Program-made: the position numbers and the translations under genes | The notes under the pieces: model-generated | Databases searched by the model: none | What the model was told of the DNA's origin: nothing | What the model saw: only the letters and a program-made list of their open reading frames with translations | Origin: Pseudomonas sp. | Lineage (GTDB): Bacteria > Pseudomonadota > Gammaproteobacteria > Pseudomonadales > Pseudomonadaceae | DNA: 25,698 nt | Reading direction: 5' to 3' | NCBI GenBank assembly: GCA_029239415.1 | Contig: JAQZAY010000015.1 | Location: forward strand, 1-25,698 | Shown: positions 16,218 through 24,378 of the stretch, piece by piece | Layout: each line of letters starts with the position of its first letter | Numbering within the stretch: the stretch's first letter is position 1

Positions 16218-17111
16218 ATGAAGACTCCAAAACGGATTGAACCGCTGGTTGAAGATGGGCTGGTCGACGAAGTGCTCCGGCCCTTGATGAGTGGCAAGGA
16301 AGCGGCTGTCTACGTGGTGCGCTGTGGAGCGCAGGTGCGTTGCGCCAAGGTCTACAAGGAGGCCAACAAACGCAGTTTCCGCCAGGCCGCCGAGTACCAG
16401 GAAGGCCGCAAGGTGCGCAACAGCCGGCAGGCCCGGGCGATGGCCAAGGGGTCCAAGTACGGCCGCAAGGAAGCCGAGGACGCCTGGCAGAACGCCGAGG
16501 TGGCCGCGCTGTTTCGCCTGGCCGGTGCCGGTGTGCGGGTGCCCAAGCCCTACGACTTCCAGGATGGCGTGCTGTTGATGGAACTGGTGGTGGACGCCGA
16601 CGGTAACGCCGCGCCGCGCCTGAACGACGTGCACCTTGAGCCTGAGCAGGCCCTGGAGTACCACGCGTTCGTCATCCGCCAGATCGTCCTGATGCTGTGC
16701 GCCGGGCTGGTGCATGGCGACCTGTCGGAGTTCAACGTGCTGCTCGGTCCCGACGGCCCGGTGATCATCGACCTGCCCCAGGCGGTGGACGCGGCCGGCA
16801 ACAACCATGCGTTCAGCATGCTTGAGCGGGATGTGGCGAACATGAGCGGCTACTTTGGCCGCTTCGCGCCCGAGCTCAAGGCCACTCGCTACGCCCGCGA
16901 GATGTGGTCGCTCTACGAGGCCGGCGAGCTGCGCGCCGACAGCCCGTTGACGGGCGAGTTCGCCGACGATGACCACGAGGCCGACGTGGGCGGTGTCCTG
17001 CGCGAGATCGATGCCGCCCGCCTCGACGACGCCCGCCGCCGCGCCGCGCGCGAGGACATCGAGCGTGGCCCGGTCAAGGGCGAAGAACCGCCGCCGCCGT
17101 GGATGCAGTGA
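16218..17111 (+). CDS. RIO1-family serine protein kinase (PA4780-like)
   Basis: A 297-residue protein kinase of the RIO type. The ATP loop region is LMSGKEAAVYVVR (residues 23-35), the catalytic lysine is K44 in RCAKVYKE, the catalytic loop is HGDLSEFN with D168 and N173, and the metal-binding Asp is D185 in IIDLPQAVD. The C-terminal tail (about residues 250-297) is acidic, Arg/Pro-rich and probably disordered. The start MKTPKRIEPL matches the usual N-terminus of this family; an upstream in-frame ATG at 16161 would add 19 unlikely residues. RIO kinases are mainly archaeal and eukaryotic ribosome-biogenesis kinases, and the bacterial substrates are not established. It is 87 bp downstream of the EAL gene and followed by a convergent hairpin. 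Confidence 0.88.
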   Translation: MKTPKRIEPLVEDGLVDEVLRPLMSGKEAAVYVVRCGAQVRCAKVYKEANKRSFRQAAEYQEGRKVRNSRQARAMAKGSKYGRKEAEDAWQNAEVAALFRLAGAGVRVPKPYDFQDGVLLMELVVDADGNAAPRLNDVHLEPEQALEYHAFVIRQIVLMLCAGLVHGDLSEFNVLLGPDGPVIIDLPQAVDAAGNNHAFSMLERDVANMSGYFGRFAPELKATRYAREMWSLYEAGELRADSPLTGEFADDDHEADVGGVLREIDAARLDDARRRAAREDIERGPVKGEEPPPPWMQ

Positions 17112-17120
17112 TCCGAGGCA

Positions 17121-17158
17121 CGCCATGTCCCGCCCGCTACGCTGGGCGGGGCATGGCG
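17121..17158. terminator. Long hairpin between convergent RIO kinase and PepSY genes
   Basis: A 15-bp stem (cgccatgtcccgccc / gggcggggcatggcg, one G-T pair) with an 8-base loop lies 9 bases after the kinase stop and 14 bases before the convergent PepSY gene stop. It has no T-tract on either side, so it is best seen as a bidirectional terminator or mRNA 3'-end hairpin. Confidence 0.65.
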
Positions 17159-17172
17159 CAGCGACGCAGGGC

Positions 17173-19035
17173 CTAGGGCTTGCCCACCATCGGCACCAGT
17201 CGGGCAGCCAATACGGCGACAATCACGCTCAGCACCAGCATCGTCAGCATCAGACGCTTGAATGCCAGCGCGCCATCGCGCACCGAGAACACCCAGACGA
17301 CCACGCCGCTGCAGAAGGCGAATCCGAGCAACGTCGCCACCAGCACTGCCATCGAAGCGTGAACGCCAGCCAGCAGCACCAGTCCCTGGGCCACGAACGC
17401 CATCGTCAGGGCTGTCAGCAGGTACCCGCCCATGGCCGCGATGGCCACGCGCCCGGCAACCTTCCAGCGTGAACCGGCCACCGCCTGGCCCTGGCGAGCA
17501 GGCCGTGCCGACGCCGGAACCTGCTGCAGCCGCCGAGCCACATGGGCGAACAGACAGGCGAAGAGCAGGATCACCCCCTCCACACTGGCTCGCTGCCAGT
17601 CTCCCGCACTGAGGTAGTGCAACAGGCTCTGCCCCGTGGTCAGGCCATTGAGCACGGGAACGAGCGCGCAAAGCGCGGCAGCCGCCCAGAGCTGCTCGAG
17701 CCACGCGCGTCGATGTGGACGCACCAGGGCATGCAACAGCGCGGCCAGCCAGGCCAGCAGGAAAAAGCGGATCTCCCAATCGGCGCGCTCGGGCAACGTC
17801 ACAGGCAGCAGCCGATTGGCGTACAGGTAGCCAACGCTCGCCAGGCAGATTCCAGTGACCGAGGCAATGTTGAGACCATCGATCAGCCGGTAGGCAACCG
17901 CTGTCCCCCGCCCGAACTCCTGGCCTGACTTGACCCGGCGCTTGCTGGCGAACAGCACGCTGCCGCTGGCGGCCATCACCGCGCCCAGCAACCCCAGCAC
18001 GAAATACAGCCAGCGAATGCCCCATCCCCCGTAATCCGCGAAATGCAGCGATTCCACCGTGCGCTGCACCCGGTCCCCGGCACTCAATTGCCGCGGATCA
18101 GCGGGCACGACGCCGAGCAGCTCGCCGCTGTTGCCATCGTAGGTGACATTGCCCGTGGGCTGCACCAGACCGCTCGATCCCGCACTTGGCCCGGCCCGGC
18201 CATGGACCTGCAGCCTCATGCCTTCGGTGCCCGGGCGGACGACCACCAGCATCCCGGCCGGCTGCCCCATCAGTGAGCCCGCCTGTTCCAGCAACGCAGC
18301 GTAAGCCTGTGGCAAGCGTGGAACCTCAGGGAGAGTCGCATCGACCTGCAGCAGATCATCGTGAAAGCGGGCATGAGCACCCTCCTCCATCCCGTAGACT
18401 GCGTGCATCGGCCAGGGCATGTAGCTGGTGTAGAAGATCGCCAGGCCGGTATAGACGATCATCAGGTGAAACGGCATCGCCAGCACGGCGCTGGCGTTAT
18501 GCGCGTCCAGCCAGGCACGAGGGCCGTGTCCCGGGCGGAAGGTAAAGAAGTCCTGGAAGATCCGGCGATGGATGATCAATCCGGACAACAGCGCGACCAA
18601 CATGCCCATCGATACCCAGCCCACTACCCAGTAGCCCAGCGCCGGCCACTGCAGCATGTAGTGGAAGGACATGAAGTGGCGTCCGCCTTCGGTCACGCGC
18701 TTCCAGGGCCCTGGCAACAACTCGCCGGTCACCGGGTGCAACGCGACCTGGGTATCGACGCCGGCACTGCGCCAGGTGACCTGCAGGGCATCGCCAGCCT
18801 GCTCGGGCAGCCCGATGCGCCAGAACGCTGCGCCCTTGGCGTGCTCGTGCAGGTACGCCAGCGCCTGCGGGACAGCACGGGACAGCGGCGCATCGTCGTC
18901 GATCCCGGCCAGCACGGGCACGGCCTCCATCCAGCGGGTGATCGGCTCGCGAAACACGCTGAAGCTGCCGGTCAGCATGATGGCGCACAGCAGCCAGCCG
19001 CAGCTCAGGCCGCACCAGGTGTGCAGCCAGGACAT
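17173..19035 (-). CDS. PepSY-associated membrane protein of an iron-uptake cassette
   Basis: A 620-residue inner-membrane protein of the PepSY-associated TM family. There is an N-terminal anchor helix (WCGLSCGWLLCAIMLTGSFS), a periplasmic PepSY-like stretch, the HFMSFHY motif followed by two close helices, then 'LDAHNASAVLAMPFHLMIVYTGL'. A second periplasmic part follows, with four or more helices in the C-terminal third. Conserved histidines in the helices (HYML, HNAS, PFHLMI) suggest haem binding, as seen in PepSY reductases. These proteins often accompany TonB siderophore receptors and may reduce or release iron in the periplasm. The ATG at 19035 is preferred over the TTG at 19047, which sits against the receptor stop without a ribosome-binding site. 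It follows the receptor gene almost directly. Confidence 0.85.
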   Translation of the reverse strand: MSWLHTWCGLSCGWLLCAIMLTGSFSVFREPITRWMEAVPVLAGIDDDAPLSRAVPQALAYLHEHAKGAAFWRIGLPEQAGDALQVTWRSAGVDTQVALHPVTGELLPGPWKRVTEGGRHFMSFHYMLQWPALGYWVVGWVSMGMLVALLSGLIIHRRIFQDFFTFRPGHGPRAWLDAHNASAVLAMPFHLMIVYTGLAIFYTSYMPWPMHAVYGMEEGAHARFHDDLLQVDATLPEVPRLPQAYAALLEQAGSLMGQPAGMLVVVRPGTEGMRLQVHGRAGPSAGSSGLVQPTGNVTYDGNSGELLGVVPADPRQLSAGDRVQRTVESLHFADYGGWGIRWLYFVLGLLGAVMAASGSVLFASKRRVKSGQEFGRGTAVAYRLIDGLNIASVTGICLASVGYLYANRLLPVTLPERADWEIRFFLLAWLAALLHALVRPHRRAWLEQLWAAAALCALVPVLNGLTTGQSLLHYLSAGDWQRASVEGVILLFACLFAHVARRLQQVPASARPARQGQAVAGSRWKVAGRVAIAAMGGYLLTALTMAFVAQGLVLLAGVHASMAVLVATLLGFAFCSGVVVWVFSVRDGALAFKRLMLTMLVLSVIVAVLAARLVPMVGKP

Positions 19036-19047
19036 CGACCTGCGCAA

Positions 19048-21423
19048 TCAGAAGTCGCCGCGCAGCGTCAGCATGTAGGTGCGCGGGTCGCCGAAATAAC
19101 TGCCGCGACGCAGTTCGCCTACCGACTTGTAGTACTTCTTGTCGAAGACGTTCTTCACGTCGACCCCGATCTTCCAGTGGTCGTCGATCTTCCAGGTGGC
19201 CAGGGCGTCGTACACGGCGCGGCCGGGGTTGCTGACCTGCGGGCCGTAGTCGTAAGTGCTGTAGCCGCTCTGCGCCGAAACGCCGCCGCCGACGGTCAGG
19301 CGGTTCCAGTCGCCGGGCAGGTTGTAGGTGGTGGAGGCGCGCAGCATGTGCTTCGGTGTCTGGTAGTCGGTCGGCCCGCCCGAGGCGTTGCGGGTGATGT
19401 TGAAGGTGTAGCCTGCCGACAGCTGCCAGCCCGGCAGTACCTCGCCACTGGCTTCGAGCTCGTAGCCCTTGCTGCGCTTGACCTGGTCGTTGCGGTAGCA
19501 GATCCCGCTCAGGTTGCTTGGACAGAAGGCGTCCAGGTCCGGATCCTCTGCCGCCACGTCGTTCTGCTTGATGTAGAACACCGCCGCCGAGAGGTTCAGG
19601 CGTCCGTCGTAGAGCTCGCCCTTGATGCCGGTCTCGTAGTTGCTGCCGACCGCCGGGTCGAGCAACGTACCGCTGGAGGTGCGGTACTCGCTCTGCGGCT
19701 GGAAGATGTCGGCGTAGCTGGCGTACCACGACCATTGCTCGCTGAGGTCGTAGATCAGGCCGACGAAGGGGGTGAATTCGTGGTCCTGGCGGTTCGAGGC
19801 CTTGACGTTGCCGAGCATCTCGCGCGTCTGGTATTCGTACCAGCTCAGGCGCCCGCCGAGCACCAGGCTCAGCGGCTCGGCCAGGCGGATGCGTGCGTTG
19901 GCGTAGACGCCATAGCGCCGCGTGTTGCTGTCGTTGATGGTGTCCCAGCCATTGCGCGAAGGCTTGGGCGAGGCGTGAGGATCGGGGTCGAATACATCGA
20001 TGGGCGTGCCGTTGGCAACGTTGGCGTTCTTGCTGTGCAAGTCCTCGTCCGACCAGTTGGCACCGACCATCAGCGAGTGTTCCAGGCCGAAGGCACGGAA
20101 GGTGCCGGAAAGGTTGGAGTCGATGCCGGTGTCGACTACCTGGTCACGGCGAAACAGCGTGCTGTAGAGCACCGAGCCCCGTTGCGTCAGCGGGTCGATG
20201 GCGCCACGCGGCAGCGCCGCACGCTGGTCGAAGCCGCCTTCGGAGCGAGTCAGCGAGGTCTTGCTCTTCCAGTCGTCGTTGAGCTGGTACTCGAGCTCGG
20301 CGAACACTTCGGTCTGGTCGCTTTCGTGGCGGTTCCAGTCCTGGGCCAGCGAGGTGGAGCGCGACACGTCCAGCGCCTTGCCATTGGTGTAGCGCGGCAA
20401 CCCGAAGATCGAGTACCCATCGTTGACGCTGCGCTGGTGGCGCAGGCCTACGGTCAGCAGCGTGCGGTCGTTGAGATCGGCCTCGGCGATTCCGTAGAAC
20501 AGCGGCATGCGGCTGCTGGCTTGGTCGTAGTAGTACTGGCGGTCCTCGTAGGCTACCAGCGCACGGCCACGCAAGGTGCGCGAGTCGTTGAGCGCGCCGC
20601 TGGCGTCCAGGTCCATGCGGTAGTAGTCATCCGAGCCGGCGCGGGTAGTGATCGAGTACTGGGGCAAGGCGGTCGGGCGCTTGCGCACCAGGTTGATCGC
20701 CCCGCCGGGGTTGCCGTTGCCTACCAGCAGGCCGGCCGCGCCGCGCAGGATCTCGACGCGGTCGTACACCGCAGTGTCGGGTGTCATCCAGCCAGTCGGG
20801 CTGTGGATGACACCGGGCATGCCATCGACCAGATAGGCATCGGCGCCGAGTTCGAAGCCTCGCGAGTTGAACTGGTGGTCGCCGAAGTTGCGGGTCTGCA
20901 GGGTGATGCCCGGCGCCTGGTAAAGCACCTGGTCCAGCGAGGTGAGGTTGCGGTCGTCCATCTGCTGGCGGGTGACCACGCTGACCGACTGCGGCGTTTC
21001 ACGCAGCGACGCGACGCCCTTGCCGATGGTCACCGCCCGCGCGGTATACGAACCCGTGCCTTCGGTGGGCTGGGCACCGGTCATGCCGTCGATGGTGATC
21101 GACGACAGCTCGAGGGTGCCGGTATCAGCCGGCCTGACGATCAGCCAGACACCCCCCTCCTGGCGCACGCTGAGCCCCGAGCCTGCGAGCATCTGCTCGA
21201 GCGCGTGGCCGAATTCGTAGCGGCCCTTGATCGCCGGGGCGGACTGGCCCGCGACCAAGCTGTCGTCCACTGCCAGGGTGATGCCGGCCAGGTTGGCCAG
21301 CTGCTTGAGCGAAGCGGCCAAGGACTGGCGTGGCAGGTCGAGTGCGATCGGCGCGGCGGCGGCATGCAGGGACAACGTGAGCATACCGGAGGCGACCAGG
21401 GTCTTGAGGGTGGGAAACGTCAT
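19048..21423 (-). CDS. STN-domain TonB-dependent ferric-chelate receptor (FecA/FpvA-type transducer)
   Basis: A 791-residue outer-membrane receptor. There is a signal peptide to about residue 24, an STN signalling domain at about 25-97, and a TonB-box-like stretch LELSSITI at about 104-111. The plug contains 'ETPQSVSVVTRQQMDD', 'NSRGFELGADAYLVDG' and 'RVEILRGAAGLLVGNGNPGGAINLV', and the barrel ends in 'TYMLTLRGDF' with the C-terminal Phe. The STN domain means that it signals to FecR when ligand binds. An extracellular loop carries a close Cys pair (DAFCPSNLSGICY). The ATG at 21423 begins right at the signal peptide; the frame upstream to 22302 overlaps fecR and is spurious. It lies 56 bp downstream of the FecR gene. 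Sequence suggests a siderophore receptor, but the chelate cannot be named. Confidence 0.92.
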   Translation of the reverse strand: MTFPTLKTLVASGMLTLSLHAAAAPIALDLPRQSLAASLKQLANLAGITLAVDDSLVAGQSAPAIKGRYEFGHALEQMLAGSGLSVRQEGGVWLIVRPADTGTLELSSITIDGMTGAQPTEGTGSYTARAVTIGKGVASLRETPQSVSVVTRQQMDDRNLTSLDQVLYQAPGITLQTRNFGDHQFNSRGFELGADAYLVDGMPGVIHSPTGWMTPDTAVYDRVEILRGAAGLLVGNGNPGGAINLVRKRPTALPQYSITTRAGSDDYYRMDLDASGALNDSRTLRGRALVAYEDRQYYYDQASSRMPLFYGIAEADLNDRTLLTVGLRHQRSVNDGYSIFGLPRYTNGKALDVSRSTSLAQDWNRHESDQTEVFAELEYQLNDDWKSKTSLTRSEGGFDQRAALPRGAIDPLTQRGSVLYSTLFRRDQVVDTGIDSNLSGTFRAFGLEHSLMVGANWSDEDLHSKNANVANGTPIDVFDPDPHASPKPSRNGWDTINDSNTRRYGVYANARIRLAEPLSLVLGGRLSWYEYQTREMLGNVKASNRQDHEFTPFVGLIYDLSEQWSWYASYADIFQPQSEYRTSSGTLLDPAVGSNYETGIKGELYDGRLNLSAAVFYIKQNDVAAEDPDLDAFCPSNLSGICYRNDQVKRSKGYELEASGEVLPGWQLSAGYTFNITRNASGGPTDYQTPKHMLRASTTYNLPGDWNRLTVGGGVSAQSGYSTYDYGPQVSNPGRAVYDALATWKIDDHWKIGVDVKNVFDKKYYKSVGELRRGSYFGDPRTYMLTLRGDF

Positions 21424-21479
21424 GAAACGGCTCGTCAGGGGCTTGGAGATATCTATTGACGAGGTAGTGAGAAAAAACC

Positions 21480-22391
21480 CTACCTGGGTACCAGAAAAGT
21501 CGCCCCGCCCTGCTGCTCCAGGCGAACCTGCGCAAGCTTGGGCAGCGACGCCACGAACGCTTCCACATCGGCAACCTGCACCACGGCGGTAATCGCGTGC
21601 GCCCCTGGTTGCGTGACTTTCACCGGCACGGAGCGGTACCGTGACAGGGCCGCGGCAATCTCGCCGAGGCTGGCGCTTTCGAACGTCAGGCTGCCCTCGG
21701 CAAAGCTGAACGCACCCGCCGCGGAACGCCGCAGTGGTCGCATCCGCCCCGCTGCATCCACTTCGGCCACCTGGTCGCGGGTCAGCAGCATCTTTTCGCT
21801 GTCGCTGGAGAACTCGACCGTCCCCTCGGCCACGCTCACCTGTACCTTGGGCTCCAGTCGTTCGACCACGAAGCGGGTGCCGAGCACGCGAACCCGCGCG
21901 GTGCCGGCATCGACCGTGAATGGCCGGGCCGGCGCATGCCGGACACTGAAGATCGCGCGCCCGCGCAACAGGTAGACCTGCCGATCTGCCTTCCCCATCA
22001 GCACATGAAGGCGAGTGTCGGCATCCATCACGATCTCGCTGCCGTCCTCCAGCATCACCCTGCGCGTCTCGCCCGTGCCCGTCATCAGCATCTGCTCGCC
22101 CTGCCCGCGCCAGGACAGCATCCCGCCAGCGGCCGCGGCCAGCAGCAAGCCACCCACCGCGCTGTTGCGCACGAAGCGCCGGCGACTGACGTGCTCCATG
22201 GCGTTCGCCAGCGCCTGGGTCTGCGCGGTGCTGGAGAAGTTGCCCCAGAGCTCGCCAAACGCCTGGTATTCGGCGGCGTTGCGTGGATCGGCGGCGAGCC
22301 ATTGGCTGAACGCCTGGCGGTCGGGATGCTCGGCGGGCAGGTCCAGCAGGCGGGTGAACCAGCGTGCCGCCTGTTGGCGTGGCGAACTCAC
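21480..22391 (-). CDS. FecR-family transmembrane anti-sigma/sensor protein
   Basis: A 303-residue FecR protein with a cytoplasmic DUF4880 sigma-binding region (about residues 5-48), a single transmembrane helix (about 77-92), a periplasmic FecR domain (about 105-200; motifs RRVMLEDGSEIVMDADT and VRVLGTRFVVE) and a C-terminal STN-like region (about 228-300). The helix is preceded by RRRFVR, a twin-arginine-like motif. It should carry the receptor's ligand signal to the ECF sigma factor. The GTG start at 22391 overlaps the sigma stop (GTGA), giving translational coupling, and the longer upstream frame is not real. It sits between the sigma and receptor genes, the usual order. Confidence 0.92.
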   Translation of the reverse strand: MSSPRQQAARWFTRLLDLPAEHPDRQAFSQWLAADPRNAAEYQAFGELWGNFSSTAQTQALANAMEHVSRRRFVRNSAVGGLLLAAAAGGMLSWRGQGEQMLMTGTGETRRVMLEDGSEIVMDADTRLHVLMGKADRQVYLLRGRAIFSVRHAPARPFTVDAGTARVRVLGTRFVVERLEPKVQVSVAEGTVEFSSDSEKMLLTRDQVAEVDAAGRMRPLRRSAAGAFSFAEGSLTFESASLGEIAAALSRYRSVPVKVTQPGAHAITAVVQVADVEAFVASLPKLAQVRLEQQGGATFLVPR

Positions 22392-22900
22392 GACACGAAC
22401 TGCTCGCGCGCGTCGCGCAGGTCGAGCAAGGCCCGGATCAGGTGGCGCTCGACCATCGAGACACCGATGCCGAGCATGCGCGCCGCCTCGACCTGGCGAT
22501 GGCCTTCGATGCGCACCAGCCAGAAGACCTCGCGGCAGCGCGGTGGCAGATGGTCGAGGATGCGCTGGATCGCGTCGAGGCGTTGCTGCAGATCGGCCAG
22601 GTGCTCGGCCGAAGGGGCGAATTCGGCATGGTCGCGGGCGTCCATCCACGGTTCGAGGTCACCCTCGGGCATGGGGAAAAAGCGCGAGGCGTCGCGGTAA
22701 TGGTCGATCAGTACCGAATGCGCGACGCGCCGCAGGTAGGCATTGGGTTGCTCGATCCGCGCGCGCTGGCTGGCCAGAATGAAACGGATGAACGCATCGT
22801 GCAGCACATCCTGGGCACGCTGGATGCACTGGGTCTTGCGGCCCAGGCTCAGCAGCAGGTCGGTATAGGCCCAGCGCAGGTTGATTCCATTCCATTCCAT
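22388..22900 (-). CDS. FecI-like ECF RNA polymerase sigma factor
   Basis: A 170-residue ECF sigma factor with region 2 at about residues 9-75 (AQDVLHDAFIRF, NAYLRRVAHSVLIDHYRD) and region 4 at about 105-160 (LPPRCREVFWLVRIEGHRQVEAARMLGIGVSMVERHLIRAL). The 'LGIGVSMVERHL' HTH and the FecR/receptor context place it in the FecI (iron-starvation) group. When released by FecR it should transcribe the receptor gene. The ATG at 22900 has GGAAGG upstream. The region around it contains three near-tandem ATGGA copies, and only the first ATG gives the full frame. It is the first gene of the cassette and has a readable promoter. Confidence 0.93.
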   Translation of the reverse strand: MEWNGINLRWAYTDLLLSLGRKTQCIQRAQDVLHDAFIRFILASQRARIEQPNAYLRRVAHSVLIDHYRDASRFFPMPEGDLEPWMDARDHAEFAPSAEHLADLQQRLDAIQRILDHLPPRCREVFWLVRIEGHRQVEAARMLGIGVSMVERHLIRALLDLRDAREQFVS

Positions 22901-22944
22901 CCAGCAGGCCTTCCCACGCGGTTGCTCGAAGCGACAGTCGCCAG

Positions 22945-22973
22945 AGTGTAGTGGCTTGCGGGAGGCCTGTAAA
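22945..22973 (-). promoter_or_regulatory. Sigma-70-like promoter of the sigma/FecR/receptor cassette
   Basis: On the minus strand TTTACA (22973-22968) and TACACT (22950-22945) are separated by exactly 17 bp. They match 5 of 6 and 4 of 6 consensus bases. The predicted start is about 35-40 bases upstream of the sigma gene ATG. It was found by eye only. Confidence 0.55.
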
Positions 22974-22989
22974 TGAGACTGGTTTACAG
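22967..22989. promoter_or_regulatory. Inverted repeat overlapping the -35 element (candidate Fur or other operator)
   Basis: CTGTAAA-N9-TTTACAG is a perfect 7-bp dyad with a 9-base spacer. The -35 hexamer lies inside one arm, so a bound dimer would block RNA polymerase. It does not match the canonical Fur box well, but an iron-responsive repressor is expected here by context. Confidence 0.5.
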
Positions 22990-23009
22990 TTGAGTAGCCG
23001 GCCAGCGAC

Positions 23010-24209
23010 TCAGGCGCAGGCCCTGGCGATCCTTGCGGCCATCACCGGCCGCACCAGGCTCAGCAGGCCCAGCAGCGCCATGGCGGCGCCAACCCACAGC
23101 GGAGCGCGCAGGCCGTACCCGGCATCGATCACGCTGCCACCCGCCCAGCTGCCCAGCGCCAGGCCTGCGGTGATCACCGAGGTGTGCAAGGCGTTGACCA
23201 GCGCGCCGGGTTCGGCGGCCTTCATCACCCGGGCCACCATTGCCGGGTTCAGCGCCACGCCGGTGAAACCCAGAGCGATGAAGCAGCCCAGGCTCAGCCA
23301 GTGCTGTTCACCGGAGAGCGCGAAGCCTCCCAGCGCCAGCACCATCACGCTCAACCCCCAGCCAAGGGCAGGCAGCGTATGACGATCGGCGATGCGCCCC
23401 ACCAGCATGTTGCCCAGCAGGTTGGCCACGCCGTACAACGCCAGCAGGGGCGCGACCTGGGCCGGTGCGATCCCGACCTCTTCGATGAGAATCGGCGTGC
23501 AATAGCTGAAGGCGGCGAAGGTCGCGCCGATGATCAGGCCGCTGGTGAGGTAGGCGGCCCACAGGTTGCGGTTGCGCAATGCTGCCCATTGCCGCGCCAG
23601 TGCAGGCTCGCTGCCCGCCTGGGCCTTGGGCAGGCGGCCAGCGGCCAGGGCCGTGCAGACCAGGGCAAGCACCACCACCAGCCAGGCGCTGGCACGCCAG
23701 CCGTGGTGCTGCTCGACCCAGGCCGTCATCGGCACGCCGACGACCGGCGAGAGCATCAGGCCGGCCAGCACCACGGATATCGCCCTGCCCCGCTGCTCGA
23801 TGGCGACCAGCCCGGCGCACAGGGTCATGCACAGGCCGATGCAGGCGGCGCTGGACACCCCCATGAGGATGCGCGCCAGCACCAGCACGGTATAGCTAGG
23901 CGCCGCAGCGGCCAATGCGCCCGCCGCCACGTACACCGCCAGCAACCCGACCAGCGCGCGCTTGTTGCTGATGCCCCGGGAAAGCAGCAGGACAGTGACC
24001 GGCGGTCCTCCGAGCGCCATGCCCAGGGCATAGAACGCAATCAGGTTGCCCACCTGGGCCAGGCTCACCGAAAACGCCTCGGCCAGGGCGGGCATCATGC
24101 CCGCGACCATGAACTCGGCAGTCACCAACGAAAAGATGGTCAGCCCCAGCAGATAGACGGTGGGGGGCAGTTTAGAGCGGTCGGTCATGGATAACTCAGT
24201 CAGGATCAT
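23010..24209 (-). CDS. MFS transporter, DHA1-type exporter
   Basis: A 399-residue major facilitator with twelve hydrophobic segments and an early 'TAEFMVAGMMPALAEAF' motif typical of DHA1/AraJ-type exporters. 'GPPVTVLLLSRGISNKRAL' is the loop 2-3 motif, 'GRAISVVLAGLMLSPVVGVPM' resembles the exporter motif C, and 'LVGRIADRH' is the second-half loop. Such proteins export drugs, sugars or amino-acid derivatives, and the substrate cannot be read from sequence. The start may be the ATG at 24209 or the in-frame ATG at 24188 (MTDRSK). A nearby promoter-like sequence would place transcription start within a few bases of 24209, which would favour the internal ATG. The gene stands alone, ending 110 bp before the sigma gene start on the same strand. 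Confidence 0.87.
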   Translation of the reverse strand: MILTELSMTDRSKLPPTVYLLGLTIFSLVTAEFMVAGMMPALAEAFSVSLAQVGNLIAFYALGMALGGPPVTVLLLSRGISNKRALVGLLAVYVAAGALAAAAPSYTVLVLARILMGVSSAACIGLCMTLCAGLVAIEQRGRAISVVLAGLMLSPVVGVPMTAWVEQHHGWRASAWLVVVLALVCTALAAGRLPKAQAGSEPALARQWAALRNRNLWAAYLTSGLIIGATFAAFSYCTPILIEEVGIAPAQVAPLLALYGVANLLGNMLVGRIADRHTLPALGWGLSVMVLALGGFALSGEQHWLSLGCFIALGFTGVALNPAMVARVMKAAEPGALVNALHTSVITAGLALGSWAGGSVIDAGYGLRAPLWVGAAMALLGLLSLVRPVMAARIARACA

Positions 24210-24217
24210 GGCCCGCC

Positions 24218-24246
24218 ACCCTAGGGAATGTTGAACTGCTGGTCAA
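24218..24246 (-). promoter_or_regulatory. Possible promoter of the MFS gene
   Basis: On the minus strand TTGACC (24246-24241) and TAGGGT (24223-24218) are spaced by 17 bp. The -35 is good (5 of 6), but the -10 is poor (3 of 6). A TTGA-N8-TCAA dyad (24231-24246) overlaps the -35. The support is moderate to weak. Confidence 0.3.
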
Positions 24247-24378
24247 ATACCGGTTAGCCATGGCGACCTGCGCCCCCGGCACGTCCGTGGCCAATGGGAA
24301 TGAATCTATGGCTGCCGGATGCTCTCTGATGATTGCCAAGGGCGGCGTCGTTGCCCTCTAAGACTTGGAGAACACCTG

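Noticed and set aside
18361..21459. 1032-residue plus-strand ORF antisense to the receptor and PepSY genes
   Set aside because: It spans two real minus-strand genes with strong family motifs and has no domain of its own, so it is a GC-driven shadow.
21440..21480. T-rich stretch after the FecR stop as an intrinsic terminator
   Set aside because: Only a 4-bp stem precedes it, and the receptor gene must be transcribed through it or from a promoter nearby.
21424..22302. N-terminal extension of the receptor ORF to 1084 residues
   Set aside because: The extension overlaps the FecR gene in another frame. The receptor's signal peptide begins exactly at the ATG at 21423.
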